Notes: a model not told the origin generated them from the sequence alone. 64,000 nt of DNA from an uncultured Sulfuricurvum sp. (GCA_903844635.1 CAIMUF010000032.1:62001-126000); one strand, 5' to 3'. Numbered from the stretch's first letter, positions 28,120 through 35,849 are shown. Program-made: numbers and translations.

Positions 28120-28803
28120 ATGGAACTTTGCGTCGCACTGGATCTACCCACAATGCAAGACAATTTAGAACTTATTGAAAAAATTAAACATTATCCTGTT
28201 TGGCTAAAAGTTGGACTGCGATCCTATATTCGAGACGGTAAACCATTTATTAATGCCATCAAGGCTATCAATCCTGATTTCAAAATCTTTCTCGATTTAA
28301 AACTCTACGATATTCCTAATACAATGGCAGACGCTGCCGAATCTATCATGGGACTTGGCGTTGATATGTTTAACGTTCATGCCTCTGCTGGTCGTAAAGC
28401 AATGACTGAAGTAATGAAACGACTTCAGCCATACGATAATCGTCCATTAGTTTTAGCCGTTACGGCATTGACCTCTTTTGATGAAACTGAATTTACCCAT
28501 GTATACGAAAAATCCATTGCTAATAAAGCCGATCAATTTGCGCAAGATGCTCATGCAGCAGGTCTTGATGGAGTTGTGTGCAGTGCGTACGAGAGCGCTT
28601 CGATCAAATCCCTTACCTCCAATGCCTTTATCACCCTAACCCCTGGTATTCGGCCGTTTGGTGAAGAAGCAGGAGATCAAGAACGTGTTGCGACCATTGA
28701 AGTGGCTCATAATGCAAAAGTTGACTTTATCGTCGTAGGACGACCCATCTATGCTTCCCAAGACCCTGCATTAGTTGTACAAAAAATTATTGCCAGTTTA
28801 TAA
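28120..28803 (+). CDS. pyrF: orotidine 5'-phosphate decarboxylase
   Basis: 227 residues from the ATG at 28120 (MELCVALDLPTMQDN), which follows AAAAAGG; a longer frame from 28096 is rejected. Catalyses OMP to UMP in pyrimidine synthesis. The catalytic Lys/Asp array is visible in FLDLKLYDIPNTMADAA (DxKxxDI), with substrate phosphate binding by TPGIRPFGEEAGDQ and VGRPIYAS. A TATACT -10-like element lies at 28089-28094, 25 bases before the start. Confidence 0.96.
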   Translation: MELCVALDLPTMQDNLELIEKIKHYPVWLKVGLRSYIRDGKPFINAIKAINPDFKIFLDLKLYDIPNTMADAAESIMGLGVDMFNVHASAGRKAMTEVMKRLQPYDNRPLVLAVTALTSFDETEFTHVYEKSIANKADQFAQDAHAAGLDGVVCSAYESASIKSLTSNAFITLTPGIRPFGEEAGDQERVATIEVAHNAKVDFIVVGRPIYASQDPALVVQKIIASL

Positions 28804-28858
28804 GATTATCTTGCATATATTAAGTACCTATTTAAGGTGCTTGTTATCTAAGCCTGAC

Positions 28859-28864
28859 TATAAT
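28859..28864 (+). promoter_or_regulatory. -10 element of tRNA-Ser promoter
   Basis: GACTATAATTACG contains TATAAT 21 bases upstream of the mature tRNA 5' end, a suitable distance. No strong -35 is seen. Confidence 0.5.
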
Positions 28865-28885
28865 TACGCCCTCTTCAACGTATAC

Positions 28886-28975
28886 GGACGAGTAGGAAAG
28901 CGGCTGAATCCACCTCCCTGCTAAGGAGACGTACTGGCAACGGTACCGAGAGTTCGAATCTCTCCTCGTCCGCCA
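28886..28975 (+). tRNA. tRNA-Ser (anticodon GCU)
   Basis: Type II tRNA of 90 bases including encoded CCA. The acceptor stem pairs GGACGAG with CTCGTCC, with G73 then CCA. The anticodon stem is CTCCC/GGAG with loop TGCTAAG, giving anticodon GCT for AGC/AGU codons. A long variable arm (ACGTACTGGCAACGGTACCG) marks a serine tRNA; the T arm is GAGAG TTCGAAT CTCTC. Its 3' part is the left attachment site of the genomic island and is left intact by integration. Confidence 0.95.
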
Positions 28976-28996
28976 CCATCAAGCCCTATTTTGCGT
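28949..28996 (+). repeat. left attachment site (attL) of the genomic island
   Basis: 48-bp segment covering the tRNA-Ser T arm, 3' acceptor strand, CCA and 21 bases beyond. It is perfectly repeated in direct orientation at 39421-39468, with weaker similarity continuing for about 15 bases. This is the expected signature of a tyrosine-recombinase element integrated at a tRNA 3' end. Confidence 0.92.
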
Positions 28997-29020
28997 TGTT
29001 TTAAGCCTTTTAAGTTTCCA

Positions 29021-29042
29021 TAGGGGACAGTTTAGGGGACAA
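29021..29042 (+). repeat. paired 'taggggac' motif, left end of island (candidate arm site)
   Basis: Two copies of TAGGGGACA separated by a few bases, just inside attL. A near-identical doublet occurs just inside attR (39298-39320) in the same orientation. Candidate arm-type binding sites for the integrase or excisionase; the repetition is observed, the role inferred. Confidence 0.65.
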
Positions 29043-29160
29043 TCTTCTTCTTTAAAATCAATGATATTATCTACTAAATTCCAAACAAAACATGAATCAA
29101 TTTAAGAAAAACATGCGTCAAGATAATTTTCTGAAAGTATAAAAAGAAGCTAATTAGAGG

Positions 29161-29190
29161 AAAGCATTCAAAAATTTATGAATGCTTTTT
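29161..29190. terminator. hairpin terminator at the 3' end of the integrase gene
   Basis: AAAGCATTCA and TGAATGCTTT form a perfect 10-bp stem around an 8-base loop, followed by TT on the + side. It overlaps the integrase stop and would also stop readthrough from the tRNA into the island. Confidence 0.65.
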
Positions 29191-30379
29191 GAACTAATGC
29201 AAGACTATCGCCAGAAGAATTCGCAATATATGCACTGTATGCTTTCAAAGTGACCGAAGCATCCGAATGACCCATTTGTTCACTTACAAAAAGAATTGGC
29301 AATCGATTTTGAGATAAGTTAATGGAAGCATAAGAATGACGAAGGTCATATAATCGTCGATTTCTTACTTTTGAATCCTCCAACAATTTCTTAAAAGATT
29401 TTTCTCGAATAGACCGAACTGAAGTATATGGTTTACCATATTGTGTCAAAAAAACATATTTGCTTTTTTTACCCGTAAGCTTATATTGTTCTTTAAAAGC
29501 TTCAACAGCTTGATCTGCCAAATAGATAACACGGACAGATTTTGTCGACTTATTTAACTCTCGTTCATCCTCGGTTTCTTTGCCTGTTATAGCTCCAGCA
29601 CATAAAACAAATTTTTCTTCAAAGTTTACAGAACCCCATTCCAACGCAATAATCTCAGATGGTCGCATAGCTGTGAAAAATGCAATCTGAATATAGTTCT
29701 TCAAAAATCCCGTAGCTTCAGAAAAAAGTGTTTTCAATTCATCTTCCGAGAAGGGGTCTTTCCTGCAATTGCTATTCTCTTTGATTTTTTTATTTAGATC
29801 ATCTGCACTAGCTCCATTTAATGCCATATTTTTTAAATCTTGAGCTTTTTGCGTTGCTTGCTCTTTGTTCTTTTTAACACCAATCTTATCAGCTCTCAAA
29901 AATGGATTTTCTGAAATAAGCCTACTCTTATGAGCTAGAGTCATTACTCCAGAAAATGGGATTTTTATGTTTTGTAATCTCTTTTCACTTACTTTTAAAA
30001 GCATTTTTTGTTGCCAGTTATTTAATTCTGTCACCGTAATTGAGTCTACCGTTCGATCTCCAAATATAGGATAAATATCACGTATCAGAGAATTTTCATA
30101 CCCAGTGATTGAATATCCTCTATGCTGTTCACGACGTTTGCTTTCAATATATTCTTCCCCAAGTTCTTTGATGGTTTTGACCTTAATGGAAATTTTGATT
30201 TCTCCATCTTTAATCATTTTTTCAAAAGCTGGAAGATAATTTTTCTTAACCTCAGCCATATTTTTGGTCGTATTTTTTAGTCCAGTTGATTTTCGCTTTC
30301 GAACTTTTTCTCCCGTTGCTTCGTCCAAAATATATGCTCTTAAACAAATAATCCCGTCTTTAATTTCTATCGTAGCCAT
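29168..30379 (-). CDS. tyrosine-type site-specific integrase of the island
   Basis: 403 residues. N-terminal Arm-DNA-binding and SAM-like core-binding region (about 60-165, KTIKELGEEYIESKRREQHRGYSITGYENSLIRDIYP), then the catalytic domain. Catalytic residues visible: Arg in FFTAMRPSEIIALEW, HxxR region DLRHSYASINL, His in EQMGHSDASVTLKAYSAYI with the nucleophile Tyr. The gene sits 190 bases from tRNA-Ser and points toward it, as usual for phage- or ICE-type integrases at tRNA sites. It presumably recombines the 48-bp attL and attR. Confidence 0.93.
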   Translation of the reverse strand: MATIEIKDGIICLRAYILDEATGEKVRKRKSTGLKNTTKNMAEVKKNYLPAFEKMIKDGEIKISIKVKTIKELGEEYIESKRREQHRGYSITGYENSLIRDIYPIFGDRTVDSITVTELNNWQQKMLLKVSEKRLQNIKIPFSGVMTLAHKSRLISENPFLRADKIGVKKNKEQATQKAQDLKNMALNGASADDLNKKIKENSNCRKDPFSEDELKTLFSEATGFLKNYIQIAFFTAMRPSEIIALEWGSVNFEEKFVLCAGAITGKETEDERELNKSTKSVRVIYLADQAVEAFKEQYKLTGKKSKYVFLTQYGKPYTSVRSIREKSFKKLLEDSKVRNRRLYDLRHSYASINLSQNRLPILFVSEQMGHSDASVTLKAYSAYIANSSGDSLALVQKAFINF

Positions 30380-30388
30380 TTTGTCTCC

Positions 30389-30715
30389 TTATGCTGCAAA
30401 TTTTGATATAAAAGCGTCAAGAGCAATCGTAGAAGCGTGTTGCCCTTTCGTATGCTTGACATACTCTCGTTTAAACTCAACAATCCCTTCAGGGATGTAT
30501 TCGAGCTTTTCATGAACTTTTTTATAATGAACACCCTCTTCCAGTCTCCCCGACTCTCTAAGATTAAAAAGAGTAGTTTTGGAAATGTCTAGGTATCTCA
30601 TCACTTGTGTTCCTGTCTTTAACTCAACACTCACACTGTCAAGTCTTGAGTTTAATCTTTGAACCTCCTCTAAAAGACGAGGTATTAATGCTAAATTTTC
30701 AAATAAAATATCCAT
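30389..30715 (-). CDS. excisionase-like helix-turn-helix protein
   Basis: 108 residues. The N-terminus is a coiled-coil (LLEEVQRLNSRLDSVSVEL), followed by a winged-helix/AlpA-type segment (TGTQVMRYLDISKTTLFNLRESGRLEEGVHYKKVHEKLEYIPEGIVEFKRE) that reads like MerR/Xis family DNA-binding domains. It ends 9 bases before the integrase gene. By position it is likely the recombination directionality factor or a regulator of int. I see no exact family. Confidence 0.75.
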   Translation of the reverse strand: MDILFENLALIPRLLEEVQRLNSRLDSVSVELKTGTQVMRYLDISKTTLFNLRESGRLEEGVHYKKVHEKLEYIPEGIVEFKREYVKHTKGQHASTIALDAFISKFAA

Positions 30716-30731
30716 AATTTCTCCTTTATCT

Positions 30732-31136
30732 TTAGTTGTTAAGTTTGTTCATTACGGCGCTATAGCCATCTTCCAAGTTATATAGCTTTCTATCCACTTG
30801 AAAAAGGTAATTTCGTTTATCTTCAACATAACCGTTATTTTTTGAATACGAACATAAGTATGTCAATGCAATCATGCTACCGATACGATCAAACTTATAT
30901 CCCGCCATCCCTATCGAAATACGCAAAGAAGTATCATCTGCTGATGTGATGTATTCAAGATCAACAGGCGTACAATCTGAACTACGCTCTAGTTGTTTAG
31001 CAATTTTCTCAAATTCTTTAATATTTTTAGCGGAAGCCAGTCGATCAAAAAATTCTTCAATATGCACTACATTCAAATAGACATTCATAAAATTTATGTC
31101 TTTATACTTCTTAAGCTTGTTATGTTTTTTATCCAT
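30732..31136 (-). CDS. hypothetical island protein
   Basis: 134 residues, basic N-terminus (MDKKHNKLKKYKDINFMNVYLNVVHIEEFFDRLASAKNIKEFEKIAKQLERSSD), then mixed sequence. No signal peptide or membrane segment. It lies 16 bases upstream of the excisionase-like gene on the same strand and probably shares its transcript. I do not recognise the family. Confidence 0.6.
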   Translation of the reverse strand: MDKKHNKLKKYKDINFMNVYLNVVHIEEFFDRLASAKNIKEFEKIAKQLERSSDCTPVDLEYITSADDTSLRISIGMAGYKFDRIGSMIALTYLCSYSKNNGYVEDKRNYLFQVDRKLYNLEDGYSAVMNKLNN

Positions 31137-31220
31137 TTTATATCCTTTGTTGTGGTTTATATACTTACTTGTTTTTAAAAAAGCACGTTGTCGAGTAAAA
31201 AAAAGTGAAGATCGAAACCT

Positions 31221-31652
31221 TCACTTGGTAAATTTTATTTGTTGTGGATTGCCATATTTCAAAAAAGGAAATTCCTTTTGTTGAAAAAGCACCTCTTGTC
31301 GCTCTAGTTCTCGAATTGATCTCAGTTGTTCCCAAGTCATCACAAAATGTTCAAATTCATTCTTAACTTCTAAAATCTGTTCTTCCGATAATTTCTCATA
31401 CTTACGCTTGAGAAAATTGTAGAGACTTAAGACAAACTGTTTAGACTTCCACTTTTTCTTGATTTCATCAAATTCATGACGCTTCTCAAGACGAGTTGCT
31501 GTCAAACGAAAACCATGCTGATCACCTGTTATATAGACTATATAGACGCTTTGGCAGTCCATTATCTCTGCAACAGTGATTTTAAGCTGGTACTTCGAGA
31601 TCATTTCATCAAGGAACCTAAGATTCCGTTGTTTGATTAGATCTGTATCCAT
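31221..31652 (-). CDS. hypothetical island protein
   Basis: 143 residues starting at the ATG at 31652 (MDTDLIKQRNLRFLDEMISKYQLKI), which has AGAAGAG about 6 bases upstream; a GTG two codons earlier is the alternative. The middle (VAEIMDCQSVYIVYITGDQHGFRLTATRLEKRHEFDEIKKKWKSKQFVLSLYNFLKRKYEKLSEEQILEVKNEFEHFV) is highly charged and helical. No known domain seen. Likely the first gene of the - strand int operon. Confidence 0.6.
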   Translation of the reverse strand: MDTDLIKQRNLRFLDEMISKYQLKITVAEIMDCQSVYIVYITGDQHGFRLTATRLEKRHEFDEIKKKWKSKQFVLSLYNFLKRKYEKLSEEQILEVKNEFEHFVMTWEQLRSIRELERQEVLFQQKEFPFLKYGNPQQIKFTK

Positions 31653-31801
31653 GTTCACTCTTCTAACAATTAAAATTCAAATAGCAAGGCTCAAATGAGA
31701 ACCTTAGAGCTAGACATAAGCTCATGTTGAAATTGTCTCACAAAATAACTTAAAATAAGCTTGCTTTTTTAAAAACGGCTTTTAAAAAAACATTTTTATT
31801 C

Positions 31802-31839
31802 AAAATGCACTGGATTATTTTCAAAAACTCATTTATAAT
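31802..31839 (+). promoter_or_regulatory. promoter P1, twin of P2, in front of ORF-less structured tract
   Basis: TGGATT (31811-31816), 17-bp spacer, TATAAT (31834-31839), preceded by AAAATGCAC. The 17-base block AAAATGCACTGGATTAT matches the P2 block at 32548-32564 at 15 of 17 positions. A shared -35 and upstream block suggests a common activator or repressor. Confidence 0.6.
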
Positions 31840-31847
31840 GTTCTCAT

Positions 31848-32440
31848 AAAGCTTTTTTTGAGATTTTTTAAAAGAGCCGCAAGTGTTTTCCGATTTCTCT
31901 CTATCGTTACAGGAATCGGAATATTATTACTATTGTCACTCCTTGAACACTCGCATTTATAAGGCAAAAAAAATCTCCGTTGGTAATTCCAGCGTGTCGG
32001 GCTCGTCCTAAGTCCTTCGGGCAGTTATAAAATACATCTTCTCAAGTTAAGATGTATATAACTACCCATAAAGAAGAATACGGATAGAAGAAGTTACTCG
32101 TAAAGAGTTATATAGTCAGGAAAATAGATCGCATAATAGTTTGTGTCAGAGAGGTAATGGGTATGATTCACAAGAAGATGCCCGTGGATCGTATAGTAAG
32201 ATAGAGTGTACGAGCGTTGGAATTGATAGAGGAAACTCTAGCATGAGTGAAAGGACTACCCACTTGTAATGTATCGTAATGATTAAAGATTTAAACTGTG
32301 CCGCTATTATCTAGCAGTTTTTCCGATTCTCTCGAATTTGTGCCATTTTTCTTTATTTTAAAAGGGCAAAAGCCGATGGGAACAAAGGAAAGAAATAACT
32401 AGAAAATTTGCTTCATCGGGTTTTTGATCCTCAGACCGAA
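31848..32440 (+). ncRNA. candidate large structured RNA 1 (no ORF)
   Basis: The gap 31653-32641 holds no plausible gene. Downstream of P1 there are many stems: CCGATT/AATCGG (31890-31919), CGTTGG/CCAGCG (31978-31994), a long hairpin 32019-32067 made of a 10-bp outer arm (one mismatch) and a 9-bp inner stem ATACATCTT/AAGATGTAT, and TAGAG-GAAA-CTCTA, a GNRA tetraloop hairpin (32227-32240). CAAGTG (31880) can pair with CACTTG (32261) to close the unit. A terminator-like stem AAACTG/CAGTTT with T5 lies at 32293-32321, and CCGATG/CATCGG with T5 at 32383-32425. I know no family match; a decayed region is the alternative. Confidence 0.5.
32293..32321 (+). terminator. terminator-like hairpin at the end of structured tract 1
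   Basis: AAACTGT pairs with GCAGTTT (one G-T pair) across a 14-base loop and continues into TTTT. A second stem-loop ending in T5 follows near 32425. Either could end the proposed RNA. Confidence 0.45.
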
Positions 32441-32547
32441 GTGGCATTTAAATAAAAATATTTAATAAAATAGATAAATAACCAGTAAGATAAAGGTGAA
32501 ATATAGATATATCTTTATCAAGTCTCCGAATTTTTAAATTTTTCTCT

Positions 32548-32585
32548 AAAACGCAGTGGATTATATTTATGGAATCACTTATAAT
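32548..32585 (+). promoter_or_regulatory. promoter P2 for the 91-residue gene
   Basis: TGGATT (32557-32562), 17-bp spacer, TATAAT (32580-32585), 56 bases before the 32642 ATG. The upstream AAAACGCAG block matches P1, including the same -35 and spacer length. Confidence 0.65.
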
Positions 32586-32641
32586 TATTGGATGAATTTA
32601 TTAAATAGATTTATTTCAACTTATATATTGGAGAAATTAAA

Positions 32642-32917
32642 ATGGAACAAATAGACGAAAAAAATATTTTGCTCGCACATGCGTTTGCGTACAGTCACGC
32701 TAATCAAGATTATTGGATGTATTTAGTCAAAATGCCGAACAATGGCTATCCTAATTACTATTGTAAAATCTTGCCATATATGAGTGCAGATATGGTTACG
32801 CAAGATATTATTGATGACATTGCCAACTACGGGAGAAAATTCTATAAATTTGAAGAGACTATTGCGTATTTTTCAAATGTTATCGAAAGAGATCAAGAGG
32901 AAACATTCGATGTTTGA
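32642..32917 (+). CDS. small acidic hypothetical island protein
   Basis: 91 residues, acidic, with many aromatic residues (AYSHANQDYWMYLVKMPNNGYPNYYCKILPYMSADMVTQDIIDDIANYGRKFYKFEETIAYFSNVIERDQEE). No signal or membrane segment. A GGAG site precedes the ATG by 8 bases. It has its own promoter P2 and ends one base before the end of the convergent 214-residue gene. The size and charge are seen in anti-defence or antitoxin proteins, but I claim no function. Confidence 0.65.
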   Translation: MEQIDEKNILLAHAFAYSHANQDYWMYLVKMPNNGYPNYYCKILPYMSADMVTQDIIDDIANYGRKFYKFEETIAYFSNVIERDQEETFDV

Positions 32918-32918
32918 G

Positions 32919-33563
32919 TTATTCAAACACTTTATAAAGTTTTCTCCTCTTCAAGATTCGAAACTCATTTTTGTTTGCGGAAGTCCCATGAAATTCGAGT
33001 TGCTTTAGAGCATATTCCACTAACAAAACTTTTTGCTCAACAATCCCCCGATAGGCAGGGATACCGTTTAGCTTTTGTATCGTTTCGATGATTTTCCGCT
33101 TTAGTTGCTGTTTAGCATACCCCTCTATCATCATTTTAAAAGTCCTGTAGCTCTCTTTGTGAAGTCTAACAGTGGTTTTACCATTATCCCATACAATGGC
33201 AAGGGAAAGATATTTTGAGAGCTGTATAGGCATAGAGCTATCTCTAAGACTTTTAAATGCATCAATTCCCTCAATAGGTGGAATATCCCCGTTTGTATGT
33301 AGGATTATGGCGATATGCTCCCATCTTAGATAAATGAAGTTAGCTCTATTTTTTTGTTTGAATCTATATCTTTGGTATTTTGATACATTGGTTTGATACT
33401 TTGCTATCAGCTTTGTATCGATTGCGGGAAATTTATGTTCTTTTTCTTTTGGTAAATACGCCACATAATAATAGGTATATCCTTGACCTGCTAAAAATAC
33501 GAGTTGTTGCATAAGAGCTTGCCAGTTTGTTACTAAGTACGGTTGTTTTGTTTGTGTGTCCAT
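32919..33563 (-). CDS. hypothetical island protein downstream of structured tract 2
   Basis: 214 residues, very basic in its second half (TFKMMIEGYAKQQLKRKIIETIQKLNGIPAYRGIVEQKVLLVEYALKQLEFHG...RILKRRKLYKVFE). The N-terminal half is alpha/beta (YLVTNWQALMQQLVFLAGQGYTYYYVAYLPKEKEHKFPAIDTKLIAKYQTNVSKYQRYRFKQKNRANFIYLRWEHIAIILHTNGDIPPIEG). The basic surface and Tyr-rich segment suggest nucleic-acid binding, perhaps a replication or mobilisation protein. A strong AAAAGGAGG site lies 8 bases before the ATG. I recognise no family. Confidence 0.65.
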   Translation of the reverse strand: MDTQTKQPYLVTNWQALMQQLVFLAGQGYTYYYVAYLPKEKEHKFPAIDTKLIAKYQTNVSKYQRYRFKQKNRANFIYLRWEHIAIILHTNGDIPPIEGIDAFKSLRDSSMPIQLSKYLSLAIVWDNGKTTVRLHKESYRTFKMMIEGYAKQQLKRKIIETIQKLNGIPAYRGIVEQKVLLVEYALKQLEFHGTSANKNEFRILKRRKLYKVFE

Positions 33564-33579
33564 GATGAGACCTCCTTTT

Positions 33580-34440
33580 TTTGGTTGAAAAGAAGCCCAA
33601 AATGGGAGTATCTATAATAAACCGACCTGTGCCGACAGACTCCGCCAAGAGCCACGACACGAATGTAATCACATGTAGGATTGCCAATCCCAAATTCAAA
33701 TTTTCGCCTTACAGTACCTTTTAAGTGTGCGTTTTTGTGAGGTTGCCACACCTCCGCACGTCGAAACAACACAGCACCCTTGCATCATTTCTCAAACTCT
33801 AATCGGTACACCTCTCATGCGACGACATCACTCGCTACGCACTTGCCCATTTAGTATATATCGTCTCATCTCTCACTTAGGTCTCGTGTATCCCCGTATA
33901 TCCTTCAAATCCAATGGATCGGAACAGAATATAGAAGCTTTCCCTTACTCTCTGAACAATGTTCAGCTTTCGGTTGGCATATACGGTTCGTAACAGTTAG
34001 GTATTTTAACCATATGAGAGCATAACAGAGTTGCCGCATTCGTGACCTGCGGCTTTAACTGTGATACCTATAATAATCACAGCCCTTTAACGGTTGAGCT
34101 ATTTAGTTTCGTTGTTTCCAACTACACCTCCCCGCCTCTGTACGAGTAACGCCCTTTCGAAACGTCTCCTCGTAGTGGATTTCCACCACTTCGATATATA
34201 CAAGCACCAAAACTTTTTAGGTGTTTTGGCACTGTTTCATGGTCGCCCACATTCATTTCAACATTGAGTAGAAGCTCATCATTTCGGATGAACAGCCCTC
34301 ACCACAGCTTATTGGACAAATATTTTTCAATATATCCAGCCGCATAGGTCATATCTACTTATCTGATTGGCAATCAGTCATTGGTGATATGACAGGGGAA
34401 CTCTATTTTGGCAAATATGTTCCCCCTGCGAAATTTGAAT
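33580..34440 (-). ncRNA. candidate large structured RNA 2 (no ORF), leader side of the 214-residue gene
   Basis: About 860 bases with no credible ORF and visibly higher G+C than the flanks. On the - strand it reads as a chain of stable stems. Examples (plus coordinates): CAGGGGAAC/GTTCCCC (34393-34428), GTCATAT/ATATGAC enclosing CTGATT/AATCAG (34348-34393), CCAAAAC/GTTTTGG (34207-34229), CTGTGAT/ATCACAG (34059-34082), GCCGCA/TGCGGC (34033-34053) and CTGAAC/GTTCAG (33952-33966). Two stems carry GAAA tetraloops only when read on the - strand (34111-34122 and 34320-34333), which sets the strand. It ends in CCCA-TGGG plus a U-rich stretch before the ribosome site at 33563. Size and mobile-element setting recall GOLLD- or ROOL-type RNAs; no homology claimed. 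Confidence 0.55.
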
Positions 34441-34477
34441 TTGGCTAAATCGGTTTAATTATTTTTTTAATGGAGAT

Positions 34478-34675
34478 AGAAAACCCATGTAGTTTTCTCT
34501 ATATTCCATAATGTGGTTGCGTACTTTCTAAAAAGTACGAACTTATCTCGAAATTCACTGCGGAATTTCTTTATTGCGCTGTTGCGCTCTTTGCATATCT
34601 CTCCTTTCTTTAAAATATAACCCTTTCTCAAAGGGATATAGGGTTATAGAAGGATTTTCGCAAAAAATGCGAAAA
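34478..34675. repeat. cluster of five short perfect hairpins
   Basis: Five unrelated inverted repeats occur in 200 bases: AGAAAAC/GTTTTCT (34478-34498), CGTACTTT/AAAGTACG (34520-34539), GAAATTC/GAATTTC (34550-34569), CCCTTT/AAAGGG (34621-34635) and TTTTCGCA/TGCGAAAA (34655-34675). Loops are 3-7 bases. A sixth, AACTCTT/AAGAGTT, lies at 34890-34906. Such clusters occur at plasmid or phage replication and transfer origins, or in structured leaders. The remaining bases up to 34999 hold no gene. Confidence 0.7.
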
Positions 34676-34999
34676 GAATTAAATTTGTGTCGAAATATGC
34701 AAAAAAACTCAAATTTCCGCACCGAAATTCACAAAAAATCAACTCACACTCTTTTACAACCCCGTTTCAATCACTTTTCCTCCATTGATTTTATTCTCAA
34801 AGAATGATGACGAATCGGTTAGTGACCTAATCTTTTCCCCAGCATTTTTGAAAAATCGTCTGTCAGATAAGCGAAACGAAACGGAGAAAAACTCTTTGTA
34901 AGAGTTGAGATTTTGTTCTTTCTGGAAATTTGAGGAAAGGCAAATAGAAAAAGCTCACTCACAAAGAAAAACTCGTTTAAAAACCAAGGAGACGCAAAA

Positions 35000-35839
35000 A
35001 TGACACCACAAGACAAACTCAACCAAGTCGTTGAAACCATTATCAACAAAATCGAAAACGGAGAACTACAAAGCTGGTTCAAAAGTTGGAGTGCGGGACT
35101 CCCTAAAAATTATGCCTCTAATACGTTCTACAGTGGATTTAACATCCTCTCTCTAATGAACGAGATGAACGAGAAAGGCTATAAAACCAATCAATGGCTA
35201 ACTTTCAACCAAATTCAAAAGTTAGGGGTAAAACTCAAACAAGGAAGCAAAGGGGCATCCGTGTTTTTCTTCAAACCGTTGGAAATCGAGGAAGCCGACG
35301 AAACAACGGGGGAACTTGTTAAAAAAACTATTCCTCTACTCAAAACTTTCACCGTGTTTAACGTCGATGCAACAGATATTCAAATAGATAACCAAAACGA
35401 GGAAATTCCCGACCTAAACGATTTTATTGCTCAAAGTGGTGCAATCATTAAAACACGTACCGAAGCTTTCTACAATCCAAAAAATGACTATATCGGAATG
35501 CCTCATATTTCCACATTCATTGATTCGGCAAACTACGGAGCAACAATTCTGCATGAATTAAGCCATTGGACTGGAGCAGAACACCGACTTAATCGCAACC
35601 TCACGGGAAAATTTGGAACAGAGGATTATGGAAAAGAGGAACTTGTAGCCGAACTATCCGCCGCTATGCTTTGCTCTCACTTTCAAATCAGCGGAGATTT
35701 ACGACACGCTGAATATCTTCAATCATGGTTAAAAGCATTAAAAGCCGAACCAAAACTTCTTTGGAAATCGGCAAGTGAGGCTCAAAAAGTTTTTGATTAC
35801 CTCATGGACATCACACAAAGTCAAGAGACAGCGGCATAA
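35000..35839 (+). CDS. ArdC-type antirestriction protein (ssDNA-binding plus zincin domain)
   Basis: 279 residues. The N-terminal ArdC domain (about 1-125) reads MTPQDKLNQVVETIINKIENGELQSWFKSW...SNTFYSGFNILSLMNEMNEKGYKTNQWLTFNQIQKLGVKLKQGSKGASVFFFKP...KTFTVFNVDATDIQ. The C-terminal metallopeptidase-like domain has ILHELSHWTGAEHRLNR (HExxH) and YGKEELVAELSAAMLC. ArdC proteins on conjugative plasmids bind ssDNA and protect incoming DNA from restriction. An AAGGAG site precedes the start by 7 bases. Confidence 0.9.
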   Translation: MTPQDKLNQVVETIINKIENGELQSWFKSWSAGLPKNYASNTFYSGFNILSLMNEMNEKGYKTNQWLTFNQIQKLGVKLKQGSKGASVFFFKPLEIEEADETTGELVKKTIPLLKTFTVFNVDATDIQIDNQNEEIPDLNDFIAQSGAIIKTRTEAFYNPKNDYIGMPHISTFIDSANYGATILHELSHWTGAEHRLNRNLTGKFGTEDYGKEELVAELSAAMLCSHFQISGDLRHAEYLQSWLKALKAEPKLLWKSASEAQKVFDYLMDITQSQETAA

Positions 35840-35849
35840 GGAGGAAAAA

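Noticed and set aside
32101..32260. Group I intron P7-like strings (atatagtc and ggacta)
   Set aside because: The two halves occur in the wrong order for P7 and no P3/P4/P6 core could be assembled.
33433..33772. Two overlapping - strand ORFs (88 and 79 codons) in structured tract 2
   Set aside because: They lie in different frames over the same bases, have no ribosome site, and the encoded sequences look random. The hairpin-rich RNA explanation fits better.
33580..34440. Group II intron
   Set aside because: No GUGYG 5' boundary and no domain V hairpin (AGC catalytic triad with GNAA loop) could be found on either strand, and no intron-encoded reverse transcriptase is nearby.
34478..34906. 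CRISPR array
   Set aside because: The hairpins have different sequences; there is no repeated unit with regular spacers anywhere in the window.
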